Shown here one piece after another: positions 46,201-54,230 of a stretch of 64,000 nt of DNA. The notes under the pieces are model-generated. The model did not search any database. It saw only the letters and a program-made list of their open reading frames with translations, and was not told the DNA's origin. Position 1 is the first letter of the stretch; every line of letters starts with the position of its first letter. The DNA comes from JBEKOF01 sp049513975 (lineage in GTDB: Bacteria; Verrucomicrobiota; Verrucomicrobiia; Limisphaerales; Palsa-1400): positions 52,631-116,630 of the forward strand of contig JBEKVM010000002.1 in the NCBI GenBank assembly GCA_049513975.1, written 5' to 3'. The translations under genes and the position numbers were made by a program.

Positions 46201-46352
46201 CGGAAGGAGACTTCGCCATCCTGCACCACCCCGCGCAGCAACGGGGGCGCCCAAAACGAACTGAGCACCCGGCCCTGCTCCAGGCAAAAGCGCGCCTGTT
46301 TCATCACCTCCCAGCCGGCGGCCTCGCGGAGCAGATTTTCGGTAAGCTGCAT
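43230..46352 (-). CDS. SNF2-family DEAD/DEAH helicase with SWIM zinc finger
   Basis: 1,040 residues. The N-terminus has a SWIM zinc finger (CTCREARQWGKICAHG, about residue 65-80), common in bacterial RapA/HepA-like SNF2 proteins. A long variable region follows. The SNF2 motor occupies about 570-1030: GGILADEMGLGKTLQTLAF (Walker A), VLDEAQHIKNRQTQNAQ (Walker B, DEAQ), LTGTPMENSVLDLWSIFDF, FISLKAGGVGLNLTGAD and DQATDRAHRLGQT (motif VI). Predicted to translocate on duplex DNA and remodel transcription complexes. It stands alone between an integrative-element relic and a GH105 gene. Confidence 0.93.
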   Translation of the reverse strand: MQLTENLLREAAGWEVMKQARFCLEQGRVLSSFWAPPLLRGVVQDGEVSFRASLVIKSSIDIENLCTCREARQWGKICAHGVAVGLHWLQGQQPAAAPASEAPVPGPTLPAGKTSVLQRDAAGEPAALFIVLPPNFDQAIVRGKVMLVLQAEWSGGRCPLNALPKDRPFAFPPADAAIIDKMEMLAGGATPALLQMEMKDFASLLPALAGHPNITLGKTSAVTVTTTPLQLPLRATLEAGGEIVLALAEKTEPPVRIGDWVWRKQTFQPLGLPPALAQVLRAPVRLPRWQVPQFLSRDWAQLQAAAAVQANFKLEDFTLEPQAPRFLLELKGGLAQLGALLQCAYGPRLMTVGATAAAESVWLPYPEVPTRYSTRDFAAESAALARLHRSGFAGPDAQGRLQLTGQNAVLNFFAREFPKLQRDWSVTLEERLERSAAQNIERVQPQFRITSGLQWFDLGVVFAAEGGETFAAADIQRLLLSGQSHTRLKNGKWAVLDTGAVEELQEVLLDCAPRQQEQGWRISNTQAGFLEATLRQHADWPVLAPPAWRDRAARQSGQAKLECPPLGHLEKVLRPYQKHGVAWLLFLRENGFGGILADEMGLGKTLQTLAFLATMGSAERRVQSVPRRPHLIICPTSLVFNWMAEAGKFTPELKVLALHGPDRHARFDQIPASNIVLTSYALLRRDAERYRGLEFDTLVLDEAQHIKNRQTQNAQAVKAVAAQHRLVLTGTPMENSVLDLWSIFDFLMPGYLGTAQDFRERYELPITREKDAAAQTRLARRLRPFLLRRLKQEVAADLPAKLEQVSFCELTADQRGVYQQVIEASREQVLAAAGAPGAAKSRMLVLSALLRLRQVCCDLRLLHLQGVNPANASGKLDLFGELLEEVMDGGHRALVFSQFVSMLSLLKERLDGEGIAYCYLDGSTADRGAVVEQFQKSAAIPVFLISLKAGGVGLNLTGADTVIHFDPWWNPAVEDQATDRAHRLGQTKVVTSYKLIARDTVEEKILTLQNRKREMIQAAIGGEEEFAASLTWEEIQELLA

Positions 46353-46424
46353 GGGGAGATTGTGTCCTATTCCCGGCCCCGGTCAAATGGAAGCGGGCAG
46401 GCTTTGTGACATCGCCTCCCCTCG

Positions 46425-46500
46425 TAATCCTAATCCTAATCTTAATCTTAATTTCTTCATAGATGGGCGGAAGAAGTATAAAGATTAGGATTAAGAATTA
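46425..46500. repeat. hexamer-type intergenic repeat, partly inverted
   Basis: TAATCCTAATCCTAATCTTA continues with further CTTAAT units, then 20-30 bases later GATTAGGATTAAGAATTAG repeats it in reverse. The surrounding 295-base gap (46,353-46,647) holds no gene I can recognise. The repeat may fold as a hairpin between the divergent helicase and GH105 genes. Confidence 0.5.
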
Positions 46501-46647
46501 GCCATCCCCACCTGTCCGTCCCCCATCGCCAGAACTGGCGATAGCCGGAGCGCCGCCGGCTGGCGACGCTGGCGCGGCAGCTTGGATGATTGCGAACTGA
46601 AAGCCGGTTGTGCTAATTGTTGATGGTGTGAGTGGACCTGAGAAGCG

Positions 46648-48042
46648 ATGAAAATCAACCCGATTTGTGCAGGAATCATGTGGAGTGGCGCGGTCTGGTG
46701 GTGCGCCGGGCCGGCGGCGCAGGCCCAACCGGGCGCATCCGCCGATCATGGGGTGGATTTTGTCAGAAGACTCCAACCCGATTATCCCATCCCTTACGCT
46801 CCGGCGTCGGTGGCGCAGATAACGGCGGTGCTGGGACGGGTGGCGGATTATCTGGACACGGCCAGCCCGATCCAGGTGATGAACGCGGAGACGCAGGAGC
46901 GGGTGAGCGATCTGACCCGGCTTCCCAAACGGGTGACGATCGCGCCGGGCGACTTTCTGCTTGTCAGCTACGAATGGGGGGTCACTTACGCAGGGATGCT
47001 GCAGGCCGGGGAGGCGACCGGGGACGCGCGGTTCAAGGAGTATGCGGCGAAACGTTTGGAAGCCTTGCGCTTAATCGCCGAACATATTCAAGCCACGCCG
47101 GCGGCGGAACGGGGCCAGCCCAATCCGCTGCAACATTTGCTCCAACCGGCGGCGCTGGATGATTGCGGGGCGATGTCGGCGGCGTTTCTCAAAGCGCAAC
47201 AGGCCGGGGTGGGCGGCGATTTCCGGCCGCTGATTGACATTGGCCTGAATTATATCAGTTCCAAACAGAAACGGCTGCCCGACGGCACGCTGGCGCGGGA
47301 CCGGCCTATGCCGGACAGCGTATGGCTGGACGACGATTATATGAGCGTGCCGGCGCTGGCCCAGATGGGCCGCCTCACCGGCCAGAGGAAGTATTTTGAT
47401 GACGCGGCCAAACAAGTTTTGCATTTTTCCAAAATCCTGTTCGTCAAGGAAAAGGGCCTTTACATCCACGGGCTGGCGGAAGGGATGCAACAGCATCCGC
47501 ATTTCTACTGGGGGCGCGCCAATGGCTGGGCGGCGATGGCGGAGGTGGAACTGCTTTCCGTGCTGCCGAAGAATCATCCGGGGTTCGCGCCGGCGCTGGC
47601 CCTGTTGCGCGAGCATATCCGCGGGTTGCAGGAGGCTCAGGGAAAAAACGGCCTTTGGCATCAATTGTTGGACCGCCCGGAGACTTACGAGGAAACCTCG
47701 GCCAGCGCCATGTTTGTCTTCGCCGCCGCCCGCGCCATCAACCGCGGCTGGATTGACGGCAACGCCTACGGGCCGATGGTCTCGCTGGGCTGGAACGCCC
47801 TGGCGCAAAAAGTCAACGCGCGCGGCCAGGTGGAGGGCACTTGCATCGGCACGGGGCTGGCGTGGGACCCGATGTGGTACGCCTCCCGTCCCACCAGCGT
47901 CTATGCGGCGCACGGCTATGGCCCGGTGTTGATGGCCGGGGCGGAAATGATCCAACTGCGCCGCGGCCTGGGGGCCGGCGCGGGCTTCCACGACGACGCC
48001 GTTCATTTTGGCCGGCCGACGCCGGCGGCTCCCGTTAAATGA
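46648..48042 (+). CDS. exported GH88/GH105 unsaturated glycuronyl hydrolase
   Basis: 464 residues with a short signal peptide (AGIMWSGAVWWCAGPAAQAQ). The six-hairpin barrel shows FLLVSYEWGVTYAGMLQAGE, LDDDYMSVPALAQMGRLTG, FYWGRANGWAAMAEVELL and GLWHQLLDRPETYEETSASA, the pattern of GH105 (YteR/YesR) and GH88 enzymes. They hydrate the unsaturated uronic acid left by polysaccharide lyases such as rhamnogalacturonan or pectate lyases. The following PL22-like lyase, which overlaps by 4 bases, would make that substrate. Confidence 0.87.
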   Translation: MKINPICAGIMWSGAVWWCAGPAAQAQPGASADHGVDFVRRLQPDYPIPYAPASVAQITAVLGRVADYLDTASPIQVMNAETQERVSDLTRLPKRVTIAPGDFLLVSYEWGVTYAGMLQAGEATGDARFKEYAAKRLEALRLIAEHIQATPAAERGQPNPLQHLLQPAALDDCGAMSAAFLKAQQAGVGGDFRPLIDIGLNYISSKQKRLPDGTLARDRPMPDSVWLDDDYMSVPALAQMGRLTGQRKYFDDAAKQVLHFSKILFVKEKGLYIHGLAEGMQQHPHFYWGRANGWAAMAEVELLSVLPKNHPGFAPALALLREHIRGLQEAQGKNGLWHQLLDRPETYEETSASAMFVFAAARAINRGWIDGNAYGPMVSLGWNALAQKVNARGQVEGTCIGTGLAWDPMWYASRPTSVYAAHGYGPVLMAGAEMIQLRRGLGAGAGFHDDAVHFGRPTPAAPVK

Positions 48043-49406
48043 GAGCCGTGGCCTATCAATCCTGGATGGCAGGACACGCACTCCATGCGCGCCCTGCCCT
48101 GCCCCTCCCACGCCAAACCCGCCGTCTGCGCCAGTTCTTTTTTTTCATTCTCTGGCTGGCGCTGCTTGGACCAATTGGATGCGCCACCGCCCCGCCAACT
48201 CACCCGGATGTCCCTGGGGTGGACTGGGTTGATCCGGACACCGGACACCGGATCATCCGTCTTTCCACCGCGCCGCGCAGTTCGAGTTTCTATTTCAACA
48301 TCAACGCCTACACGCCAAAGGGCGACAAGCTGGTTTTTGACACGCCCGCTGGCATTGCCGCCGTGGACATTACCGCCCTGGGAGCGAAGCCGCCCCGGGT
48401 GGAAATCGTCGTGACCAACGGGCGGGCGATGGAAGTGGCCCGCAAAACCCGCGACGTCTATTTCATGCGCAACGGGCAATTGTGCGCCGCGAACATTGAC
48501 ACCCATGCCGTGCGCGAGATCATCGCCGGCCGCCCCGCAGCCATCAACTGCGATGAAACCCTCATGCTGCACATCATCAACGCGGCCGATCCTTCCGGCA
48601 CGAACACCACACCGCCGCGCCGCGCCATCCCGCCGCAACGGGAACGCATGTTTGCCGACAAGCTCACGGCCGGCATCGCCTTGACGCCCGAGGAGGAACT
48701 GGCGGCGCGCAAGGAGGAGGGCCTTTCCCGGCAACTGAGAAATCCGCGCAGCATGGCCTTTGTCTTTACCTCGATCAAAACCGGGCAGGCGGCGACCAAC
48801 GGCTTCCAATATGCCTGGCTCAACCACCCCCAGTTTTCGCCCACCGATCCCAATCTTTTGCTTTACTGCCATGAGGGGACCTGGCACGAGGTGGACCGCA
48901 TCTGGACCATCCGCGCCGACGGCAGCGCCCAGCGCCTTATGCACGCCCGCGCGATGGACATGGAAATCGCCGGGCACGAGTTCTGGAGCCACGACGGCAA
49001 GACGATCTGGTTCGATTTGCAAACGCCGCGGAGCCGCGAGTTCTGGCTGGCGGGAGTCAACATCGAAACCGGGAAGGAAATCCGCTACAAACTGGAGCGC
49101 GACTGGTGGTCCATCCATTACAACATCTCCCGCGACGGCAGACTTTTCGCCGGCGACGGCGGCGATGCCGGCCAGGTGGCCTTCGCCAAGGACGGCCAAT
49201 GGATCAACCTGTTCCGTCCACAACGCGACGGCACCATCAAGCGCGAGCGTCTGGTGAACATGAGCAAGCACAACTACGTGACCGGCGCCGCGGGCGGGAT
49301 TGAACCCAACGTGAGCATCACCCCCGACGGCAAGTGGGTCGTCTTCCGCTCCAACATGTTCGGCCCCGTGCAAGTGTACGCCGTGCAAATCGCCAAGGCG
49401 AAATGA
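48039..49406 (+). CDS. exported oligogalacturonate lyase-like protein (PL22)
   Basis: 455 residues. The start ATG overlaps the previous stop (ATGA). A hydrophobic segment near residues 30-45 (FFFILWLALLGPIGC) with a Cys suggests a lipoprotein signal. The seven-bladed propeller carries the PL22 motifs HPQFSPTDPNLLLYCHEGTW (metal-binding His and HEG), AGHEFWSHDGK and YNISRDGRLFAGDGG. PL22 enzymes cleave di-galacturonate and short oligogalacturonides by beta-elimination, using a metal ion. With the GH105 partner this forms a compact pectin-oligosaccharide module. Confidence 0.83.
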   Translation: MRAVAYQSWMAGHALHARPALPLPRQTRRLRQFFFFILWLALLGPIGCATAPPTHPDVPGVDWVDPDTGHRIIRLSTAPRSSSFYFNINAYTPKGDKLVFDTPAGIAAVDITALGAKPPRVEIVVTNGRAMEVARKTRDVYFMRNGQLCAANIDTHAVREIIAGRPAAINCDETLMLHIINAADPSGTNTTPPRRAIPPQRERMFADKLTAGIALTPEEELAARKEEGLSRQLRNPRSMAFVFTSIKTGQAATNGFQYAWLNHPQFSPTDPNLLLYCHEGTWHEVDRIWTIRADGSAQRLMHARAMDMEIAGHEFWSHDGKTIWFDLQTPRSREFWLAGVNIETGKEIRYKLERDWWSIHYNISRDGRLFAGDGGDAGQVAFAKDGQWINLFRPQRDGTIKRERLVNMSKHNYVTGAAGGIEPNVSITPDGKWVVFRSNMFGPVQVYAVQIAKAK

Positions 49407-49467
49407 AGCCAGCACCGCTCGAGGCAACGAACCACCGAACCGAACAAGTCCGAGAACCGCGCATGAC

Positions 49468-50148
49468 TCAGCGCGCAAATTCTGGCGCTAACACCTTGAG
49501 ATCCCGTTCGAAGCGGTCGAGGAGAAGGCTCTGGAATTCCAAACATCTTTCAATGTCTTTGCGCTCAAAGAGGACTTTTCCTCGCTGGACGATGAATTCG
49601 TTTGTTCCTCGGGTGTCCAGGGCCTTCAACGCAGCAGTCAGGGTTCGATCAATCGCACTTACACGCTCGAGCACTGTCTTTGCTGGCGTCCCGGGCGCGA
49701 CGCCCCAAAAATGTCCAGCCTCGCGAAAATACTTTGGCCGGGAGGGATCATTTAGCCAATCTTTGAAGACAGGGTGCTCAATGATCTGCTTTATGTCCTG
49801 CTCCAACCGCCGGTCTGCCTTCTCGCGGGCGATGGCATCAGAAGGACGCAACGCGCTTACTTCCGCTAAACCTGTCGTCGTAAGGCGAAATACGCGCCGA
49901 TGGACTTTTTCCAGCAACCCCTCCCCCACGATGCCCTGCTTGCCTGCGTGAGCGTCGAGTTCCTTGAAGAGCTTCGAGGAATCCGGGTGAGTGTCTTCGA
50001 AACCCCTCAGGCCCCATGCTTGGTTGTCGTTTTTCCAGCCATGAACGAGTAGCTCTTCCGCCGTAAATGTTTTGTTCAGGTCGCCTGTAGTGAGTTCGAA
50101 GGCGGCCAACAGGATTTGTTGCTTAAGGCCGAGACCATTGAAATTCAT
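49468..50148 (-). CDS. winged-helix-like partner of the GHKL ATPase
   Basis: 226 residues, starting 2 bases after the stop of the ATPase gene on the same strand. Residues about 8-95 (LKQQILLAAFELTTGDLNKT, FTAEELLVHGWKNDNQAWGL, LEKVHRRVFRLTTTGLAEVS) look like a winged helix: helical opening, then a wing ending in the common RLTxxGxxE pattern. The rest is helical and charged, without recognised motifs. Its close linkage to the ATPase points to a joint complex, possibly the DNA-binding or target-sensing subunit. Function unknown. Confidence 0.72.
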   Translation of the reverse strand: MNFNGLGLKQQILLAAFELTTGDLNKTFTAEELLVHGWKNDNQAWGLRGFEDTHPDSSKLFKELDAHAGKQGIVGEGLLEKVHRRVFRLTTTGLAEVSALRPSDAIAREKADRRLEQDIKQIIEHPVFKDWLNDPSRPKYFREAGHFWGVAPGTPAKTVLERVSAIDRTLTAALKALDTRGTNEFIVQRGKVLFERKDIERCLEFQSLLLDRFERDLKVLAPEFAR

Positions 50149-50150
50149 AT

Positions 50151-52475
50151 CTAATTAAGTCCGGTTCCGGATTGGACGTAAATTTTTAACTTCTGCCACA
50201 TGGCCTCCCCAAACTGTATTTGATAACGCTCGAGTGCGGCCTTGTGGTTTACCCAGAGGTCTTTCAATTCATCACCTTTTCTAGTGAATTCTTCCTTCAT
50301 GTGAACTTGAACCACCATCTCAAAAACTTTCTGGGCATGGAAGGCTCGCCAAAGCTCAGGGTGATCCCCACGCTGATTGAACAGAAATGCAGCCTCAGGC
50401 GCACCAAGATTCAGCCACCAAATATTGTATTGCTGGTCGGTAACCTCTTGCCACAACGCCGGTTGGTCTGGATTGCTTTGGCGTTGCTCACCCGTCGCGG
50501 GATCATAATCGCGCCCCGTCAGGAAAAGTTGTGGGAACCCACCGCCGCGTTCCAATTCATCTTTGTTGGGAATCACCGTTACCTCCGCCCAGATACGCGC
50601 CCATACGCCACCTGCTGATGGGTCTCCGGCTCCGGCCGTGATGCTTGTCTTCCCGACGCGGTTTCCTGTGACCCAACCTGACGGGTGGATGCGGACAATT
50701 AGTTGATCGTCTGCGTCGTGCTTCCAGTTCAGAAACACATTCGTGTTCCTCTGCCCATCGTCGCTCGTCACTTCGGCTATGATCTGCTGCTTTTTGCCAA
50801 CTTGGATTTCGAGGCTGCGCGGAGTTAAGAGAACATGGTCAACATTCCAAACCTCTATCCGTACTTTCGGCGACTCGACGGCAGTGTCCTTGACACGAGC
50901 CCAGATCTCCGTCTTTCCTCTCCCCATCGCTTTCACTTGGCTGCCTCGTTCGAAGGTAACTACATGGCGATCACCGGCGCACCATTCCAGTTGGAGCTTT
51001 GGAACAATTCGCCCCATTGCATCACGGATTTGAGGGCGCAACATTGTCGCTAGGTTCAGAGTCACACCTTTGCCGATTCGAAATGTTTCATTCACGTCCC
51101 AAGCAAGCTCCACAACCTCCGGCACGACCCCAAACTCGGGGGGCGGCGGTGGAGGCGGTGGCGGTGGCCAACCCCCGCCGCCACGGCCGTAATCGCCGTT
51201 CGGTAGGAACTGGTTTTTGAAATCGTTCAAGAGCTTGTTTTGGTCGTGAACTTCATCCAAAGCTTCTTGATCTTGTTCTTGCCTCCGGCGGTCGCTGATT
51301 TGTTTGGCGAGTTCCCGAATCTTTTCCGCAACAAAGCGATCCAGCGATTGCATGAGTGGACCAGAGCCGGGACGTACGCGTCCGAGTTCGACGTAATCCG
51401 GTTCCAAGGCCGAGAGCTCGACCGTGGCGTAGATGAAATAGGACCCCGGTATGGCGGGCACAAGCTCTCCAACGGACTTGGACCCGACCATTTGGTGTTC
51501 GGTGCGGTAAGTGACTTTCCAGCTTGGTTTCAACTTCTTGTGAGCGTTGGGCATATTCTCCGCTGAAGTGTAGAGAACCAGCCGTCCTTTTGGTCGCGTT
51601 TCGCCGAGAGTGGTCGACTGAATCTTCCCGTTGTCGTCGGGTAGTTGCTGGGGAATCTCCAGTGCAGTTGGCACTTCAAAGCCCGGATATGGCCTTATTT
51701 GTTCCAGCTCCAGCGGCTTTCCACCGTTCAAAAGTTGGCGGTTGTGCGCCGCGTACAGCCGGAATTGTTGAACAGCGAGCGTAGCTTGGTCGTGTCGGAG
51801 AATTTTCTCAACGAGGTCTTGCACGTCAATGCGCCCCTTGTAGGTGTCTGTTGGAGCCACGCCTTCGACAATAGTGAACGCCTCGCGCTCACCCAACGCA
51901 GTCTGCAAATCTTTCGGCAGTTCCTGCAGTTTGATGTCGTAATTCTCCAAGGCTCGCTGGACTTCCGTCTCCCACGAAACATTCGGCAAGTCCCGTGCGG
52001 AGGCGGCGTTTGGGATGAACCCAGGAGTACCGCGCTCGACCGTGTCGCTTGGGCCGTCAAAACCTTTGCAATTCAACTTGCGATCCCGGACACCAAGGAT
52101 GCTTGAGACCCCCGTGAACAGCTTGAACATGTATGCCTTTGCGCCGTTGCCTTGTGTCTGTTCTTCAGGAAGACCCGAACCGCGGCTCGAGGCGTTAGGA
52201 TCCATCCAGGTACTCCAAATCGTCACGTCTTCGACTGAGGCACCACCGACGTCGAGTAGGCCTATTCTGGCTGGATATTTCGTATCCGCGTCTCGAAAGA
52301 GAAGCAACGCAGCCCTGTGATTCTCCGCTACGTTTGCCCTGTCTGGTTGGTACGCTCGGCGCGTGTTTTTGAGCCACTCGGCAACACCTTCGTCGTGACT
52401 CCTGATCCAGCGTGTCACTGAAATTAGTGTCCCCGATTCGTGAAATTTAATTTTGGAATCTCGTTCGATACTCAT
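50151..52475 (-). CDS. GHKL-type ATPase with proline linker and Ig-like (Big2) domains
   Basis: 774 residues, no signal peptide. Residues 30-44 (GVAEWLKNTRRAYQ) match the N-box with Glu33 and Asn37, residues 73-79 (LLDVGGA) the G1 box, and 108-116 (QGNGAKAYM) the G2 box of Hsp90/MutL/MORC-type ATPases. The G1 box is DxGGA rather than DxGxG. A MutL-like transducer region follows (to about 400), then a charged coil (RRRQEQDQEALDEVHDQNKL) and a run of ten prolines near 440. Two bacterial Ig-like domains come next (LTPRSLEIQVGKKQQIIAE; IHPSGWVTGNRVGKTSITAG). An ATPase joined to Ig-like domains without export is unusual. A DNA-linked defence function is inferred from context only. Confidence 0.72.
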   Translation of the reverse strand: MSIERDSKIKFHESGTLISVTRWIRSHDEGVAEWLKNTRRAYQPDRANVAENHRAALLLFRDADTKYPARIGLLDVGGASVEDVTIWSTWMDPNASSRGSGLPEEQTQGNGAKAYMFKLFTGVSSILGVRDRKLNCKGFDGPSDTVERGTPGFIPNAASARDLPNVSWETEVQRALENYDIKLQELPKDLQTALGEREAFTIVEGVAPTDTYKGRIDVQDLVEKILRHDQATLAVQQFRLYAAHNRQLLNGGKPLELEQIRPYPGFEVPTALEIPQQLPDDNGKIQSTTLGETRPKGRLVLYTSAENMPNAHKKLKPSWKVTYRTEHQMVGSKSVGELVPAIPGSYFIYATVELSALEPDYVELGRVRPGSGPLMQSLDRFVAEKIRELAKQISDRRRQEQDQEALDEVHDQNKLLNDFKNQFLPNGDYGRGGGGWPPPPPPPPPPEFGVVPEVVELAWDVNETFRIGKGVTLNLATMLRPQIRDAMGRIVPKLQLEWCAGDRHVVTFERGSQVKAMGRGKTEIWARVKDTAVESPKVRIEVWNVDHVLLTPRSLEIQVGKKQQIIAEVTSDDGQRNTNVFLNWKHDADDQLIVRIHPSGWVTGNRVGKTSITAGAGDPSAGGVWARIWAEVTVIPNKDELERGGGFPQLFLTGRDYDPATGEQRQSNPDQPALWQEVTDQQYNIWWLNLGAPEAAFLFNQRGDHPELWRAFHAQKVFEMVVQVHMKEEFTRKGDELKDLWVNHKAALERYQIQFGEAMWQKLKIYVQSGTGLN

Positions 52476-52496
52476 GATGTTGATCTCGTTTCGGTT

Positions 52497-52910
52497 TTAA
52501 TTTTTGGGCAACCACGCGACCTTCACTTCACCCTCGACTTCCTTGAACTCCGGATCGCCGGTGACGACTTCCACGTTCCTGAGCTTGGCCAGGGCGGCGG
52601 CGAAGCAGTCGGCGTAGGCCATCTTCTTCGCCGCCTTGAGCTTCGCGGCTTCCCGGACCAGTTGCAGGTCGTCGCCCACCGGCACAAGTTCAATCGCCAG
52701 TGTGGCGAGGTCGGCTGCCTTTTGCTCCGCCACGGCCTCGCCCTCGGCGCGCGCGATGGCGTAGTAAATCTCGCCCCAGTTCACCACGCACAGGAGCAGC
52801 TTGTCCTTGTCCCCGGCCGCTTTGAGCAGGAGCTTCTCGACTTGCTCCGCCGCCGGTTCGTCATGCAAGAAAGCCATCAGCGCCCAACTGTCCAGAACTT
52901 TGGTGGCCAT
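52497..52910 (-). CDS. PIN-domain ribonuclease toxin (VapC-like)
   Basis: 137 residues. The PIN acids are in place: Asp7 (KVLDSWALM), Glu47 (VNWGEIYYAI), Asp101 (AYADCFAAALA) and Asp119 (VVTGDPEF). The start lies 1 base after the stop of the AbrB-like gene, the usual antitoxin-toxin order. PIN toxins cleave tRNA or rRNA when their antitoxin is lost. The GHKL ATPase gene follows after 21 bases, so the toxin may be part of a larger operon. Confidence 0.88.
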   Translation of the reverse strand: MATKVLDSWALMAFLHDEPAAEQVEKLLLKAAGDKDKLLLCVVNWGEIYYAIARAEGEAVAEQKAADLATLAIELVPVGDDLQLVREAAKLKAAKKMAYADCFAAALAKLRNVEVVTGDPEFKEVEGEVKVAWLPKN

Positions 52911-52911
52911 A

Positions 52912-53157
52912 TTACAGATCCCGCTCCTTTTTGCGTTCGCTCGCGATGACCTCCATGGCCTTGCTGCCCTTGAGGGAGCCGCGCAGGCTGCGAATGTGTT
53001 TGGCCGTGAGCGGCTTGATCAGGATTCCCTGGGGCGTGGATTGAACGTAAGCCCTCGTTCCTTCCTCGATTTCAAACTCCTTGCGGAGCCGGCGCGGGAT
53101 GACCACCTGGCCCTTTATGGAAAAGTAAACTGTGTCTAATTTAGTTGCCGCATTCAT
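52912..53157 (-). CDS. AbrB/MazE-type antitoxin
   Basis: 81 residues with an N-terminal swapped-hairpin DNA-binding domain: TVYFSIKGQVVIPRRLRKEF and EEGTRAYVQSTPQGILIKPL. The C-terminal part (LRGSLKGSKAMEVIASERKK) is the variable toxin-binding tail. It is the first gene of the minus-strand operon, so it probably represses the shared promoter upstream of 53,157 as well as blocking the PIN toxin. Confidence 0.88.
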   Translation of the reverse strand: MNAATKLDTVYFSIKGQVVIPRRLRKEFEIEEGTRAYVQSTPQGILIKPLTAKHIRSLRGSLKGSKAMEVIASERKKERDL

Positions 53158-53319
53158 CCAGGAAGACTACATCTTTATAAAAGTAAGTCAAGAGCTATTT
53201 TGTTGGAGATGCTGGATTGGCGTTTTCCTTCGCCAATATGAACCAACTTTGCCAGTCCCTCTGCATTCTCCGTTTGCTCCTGTTCAAAACTCCATCCTCC
53301 TTTCCACATCTCCATCCAG

Positions 53320-54056
53320 CCTTGTCCGCCAGCCGCCATCCTCCATCCTCTCTCCAGTTTCCCATTCCCTTGACAACCATTCCCCTGACCTTGCCCTGCA
53401 TGATTTCCTGTCCGCCATAGGCCCGGCGACGGCGGATGCCTGCCGGTACCCGTTTTTTCCATTTTTTCCGTTGACAATTACTCAGTAAATGATAATCTGC
53501 CATAGTGAACATGGGCACGGCAACAGTGGCCTCAGGTGGCGACGGAACCAAAACAGTTTTCCCGTTCACCCCCACCCTCGTTCCCGTCGCAGCGCAACCT
53601 GTCAGCGTCACTCATTCCCGCGAGGCTTTTACCGCGGATTTCGCGGATTTCACGGAAAAGGATTTTGCATTCTGCATTCTGCATTCTGCATTCTGCATTC
53701 TGCATTCTGCATTCAGAACATCTGCGTCAATCTGCGTCCATCTGCGGGAAACTCCGGATTCCGTCGTGCTTCGCTCCAGTTTTGTGCCTTTTGTGCCTTT
53801 TTGCGGCAATACAATTCCAAACGCCCATCCATGGACCATTTACACAAAGAAACGAGTTATCCTGGTCAAGCCCGGTCAAGCCTAGTCAAACCAAATTATG
53901 ATCCCTCTGCATCGCAAGAATGGCTCGGTTTTGCGACTTTTGCGCGTTTTTGCGGCAAATCAATCGAAACGCCTGTCCATGAACCATTTACACACGAAAT
54001 CGAGCTTTTCCAATCAAGGCCAATCAAGGTAAATCAAGGTATTTTTATTAATCAAA
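53320..54056. repeat. left arm of long diverged inverted repeat modules
   Basis: Bases 53,320-53,575 (CCAGTTTCCCATTCCCTTGA to CCCGTTCACC) recur as reverse complement at 59,281-59,530. Bases 53,915-54,056 (TTTTGCGACTTTTG to CAATCAAGGTAAATCAAGG) recur inverted at 58,815-58,985. Within the left arm, 53,755-53,890 and 53,915-54,050 are a diverged tandem pair (both contain TTTTTGCGGCAA, CCATTTACACA and TCAAG runs). Identity is high in blocks and interrupted by indels. The two arms bracket about 4.8 kb with three genes. Confidence 0.75.
53666..53714 (+). repeat. heptamer tandem repeat (TGCATTC)7
   Basis: Seven exact copies of TGCATTC in a row, followed by AGAACATCTGCGTCAATC and related ATCTGCGTC phrases. 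The right arm has four units of the complementary heptamer at 59,572-59,599 (GAATGCA, one with a final G). This is a slippage-prone tract within the shared repeat modules. Confidence 0.85.
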
Positions 54057-54230
54057 GTGCCCATCATTCCATCACTCCAGTACCTTGGCACTCCACTGAG
54101 GTATTCGTATTTCGAGGACCAAAACAACGCCCAATTTGAAAAATGTCATGGCGGAATTGGCAGGCCGAAGGCGCGCTGAATATTAGACTTTGGATTTTGC
54201 ACAGGGTGCATTAGGTTGGAGAGGCAACGG

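Larger units (their letters stand above)
53158..54230. other. repeat-built intergenic region (left module block)
   Basis: No gene is supported in this kilobase. Frames seen here overlap repeats and are not protein-like. Its content is described in the repeat entries for 53,320-54,056 and 53,666-53,714. Confidence 0.6.

Noticed and set aside
43302..46409. 1,035-residue plus-strand open frame opposite the SNF2 gene
   Set aside because: It is antisense to a clearly conserved helicase. High GC keeps this frame open; its residues are Q/R/G-rich without any domain pattern.
53666..53714. Possible CRISPR array
   Set aside because: The unit is a 7-bp direct tandem without spacers; no cas genes are nearby.
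53489..54139. Overlapping plus-strand frames of 121-216 residues with CILHSAFCILHSAF
   Set aside because: They translate the TGCATTC heptamer tract and the repeat modules; composition is repeat-driven.
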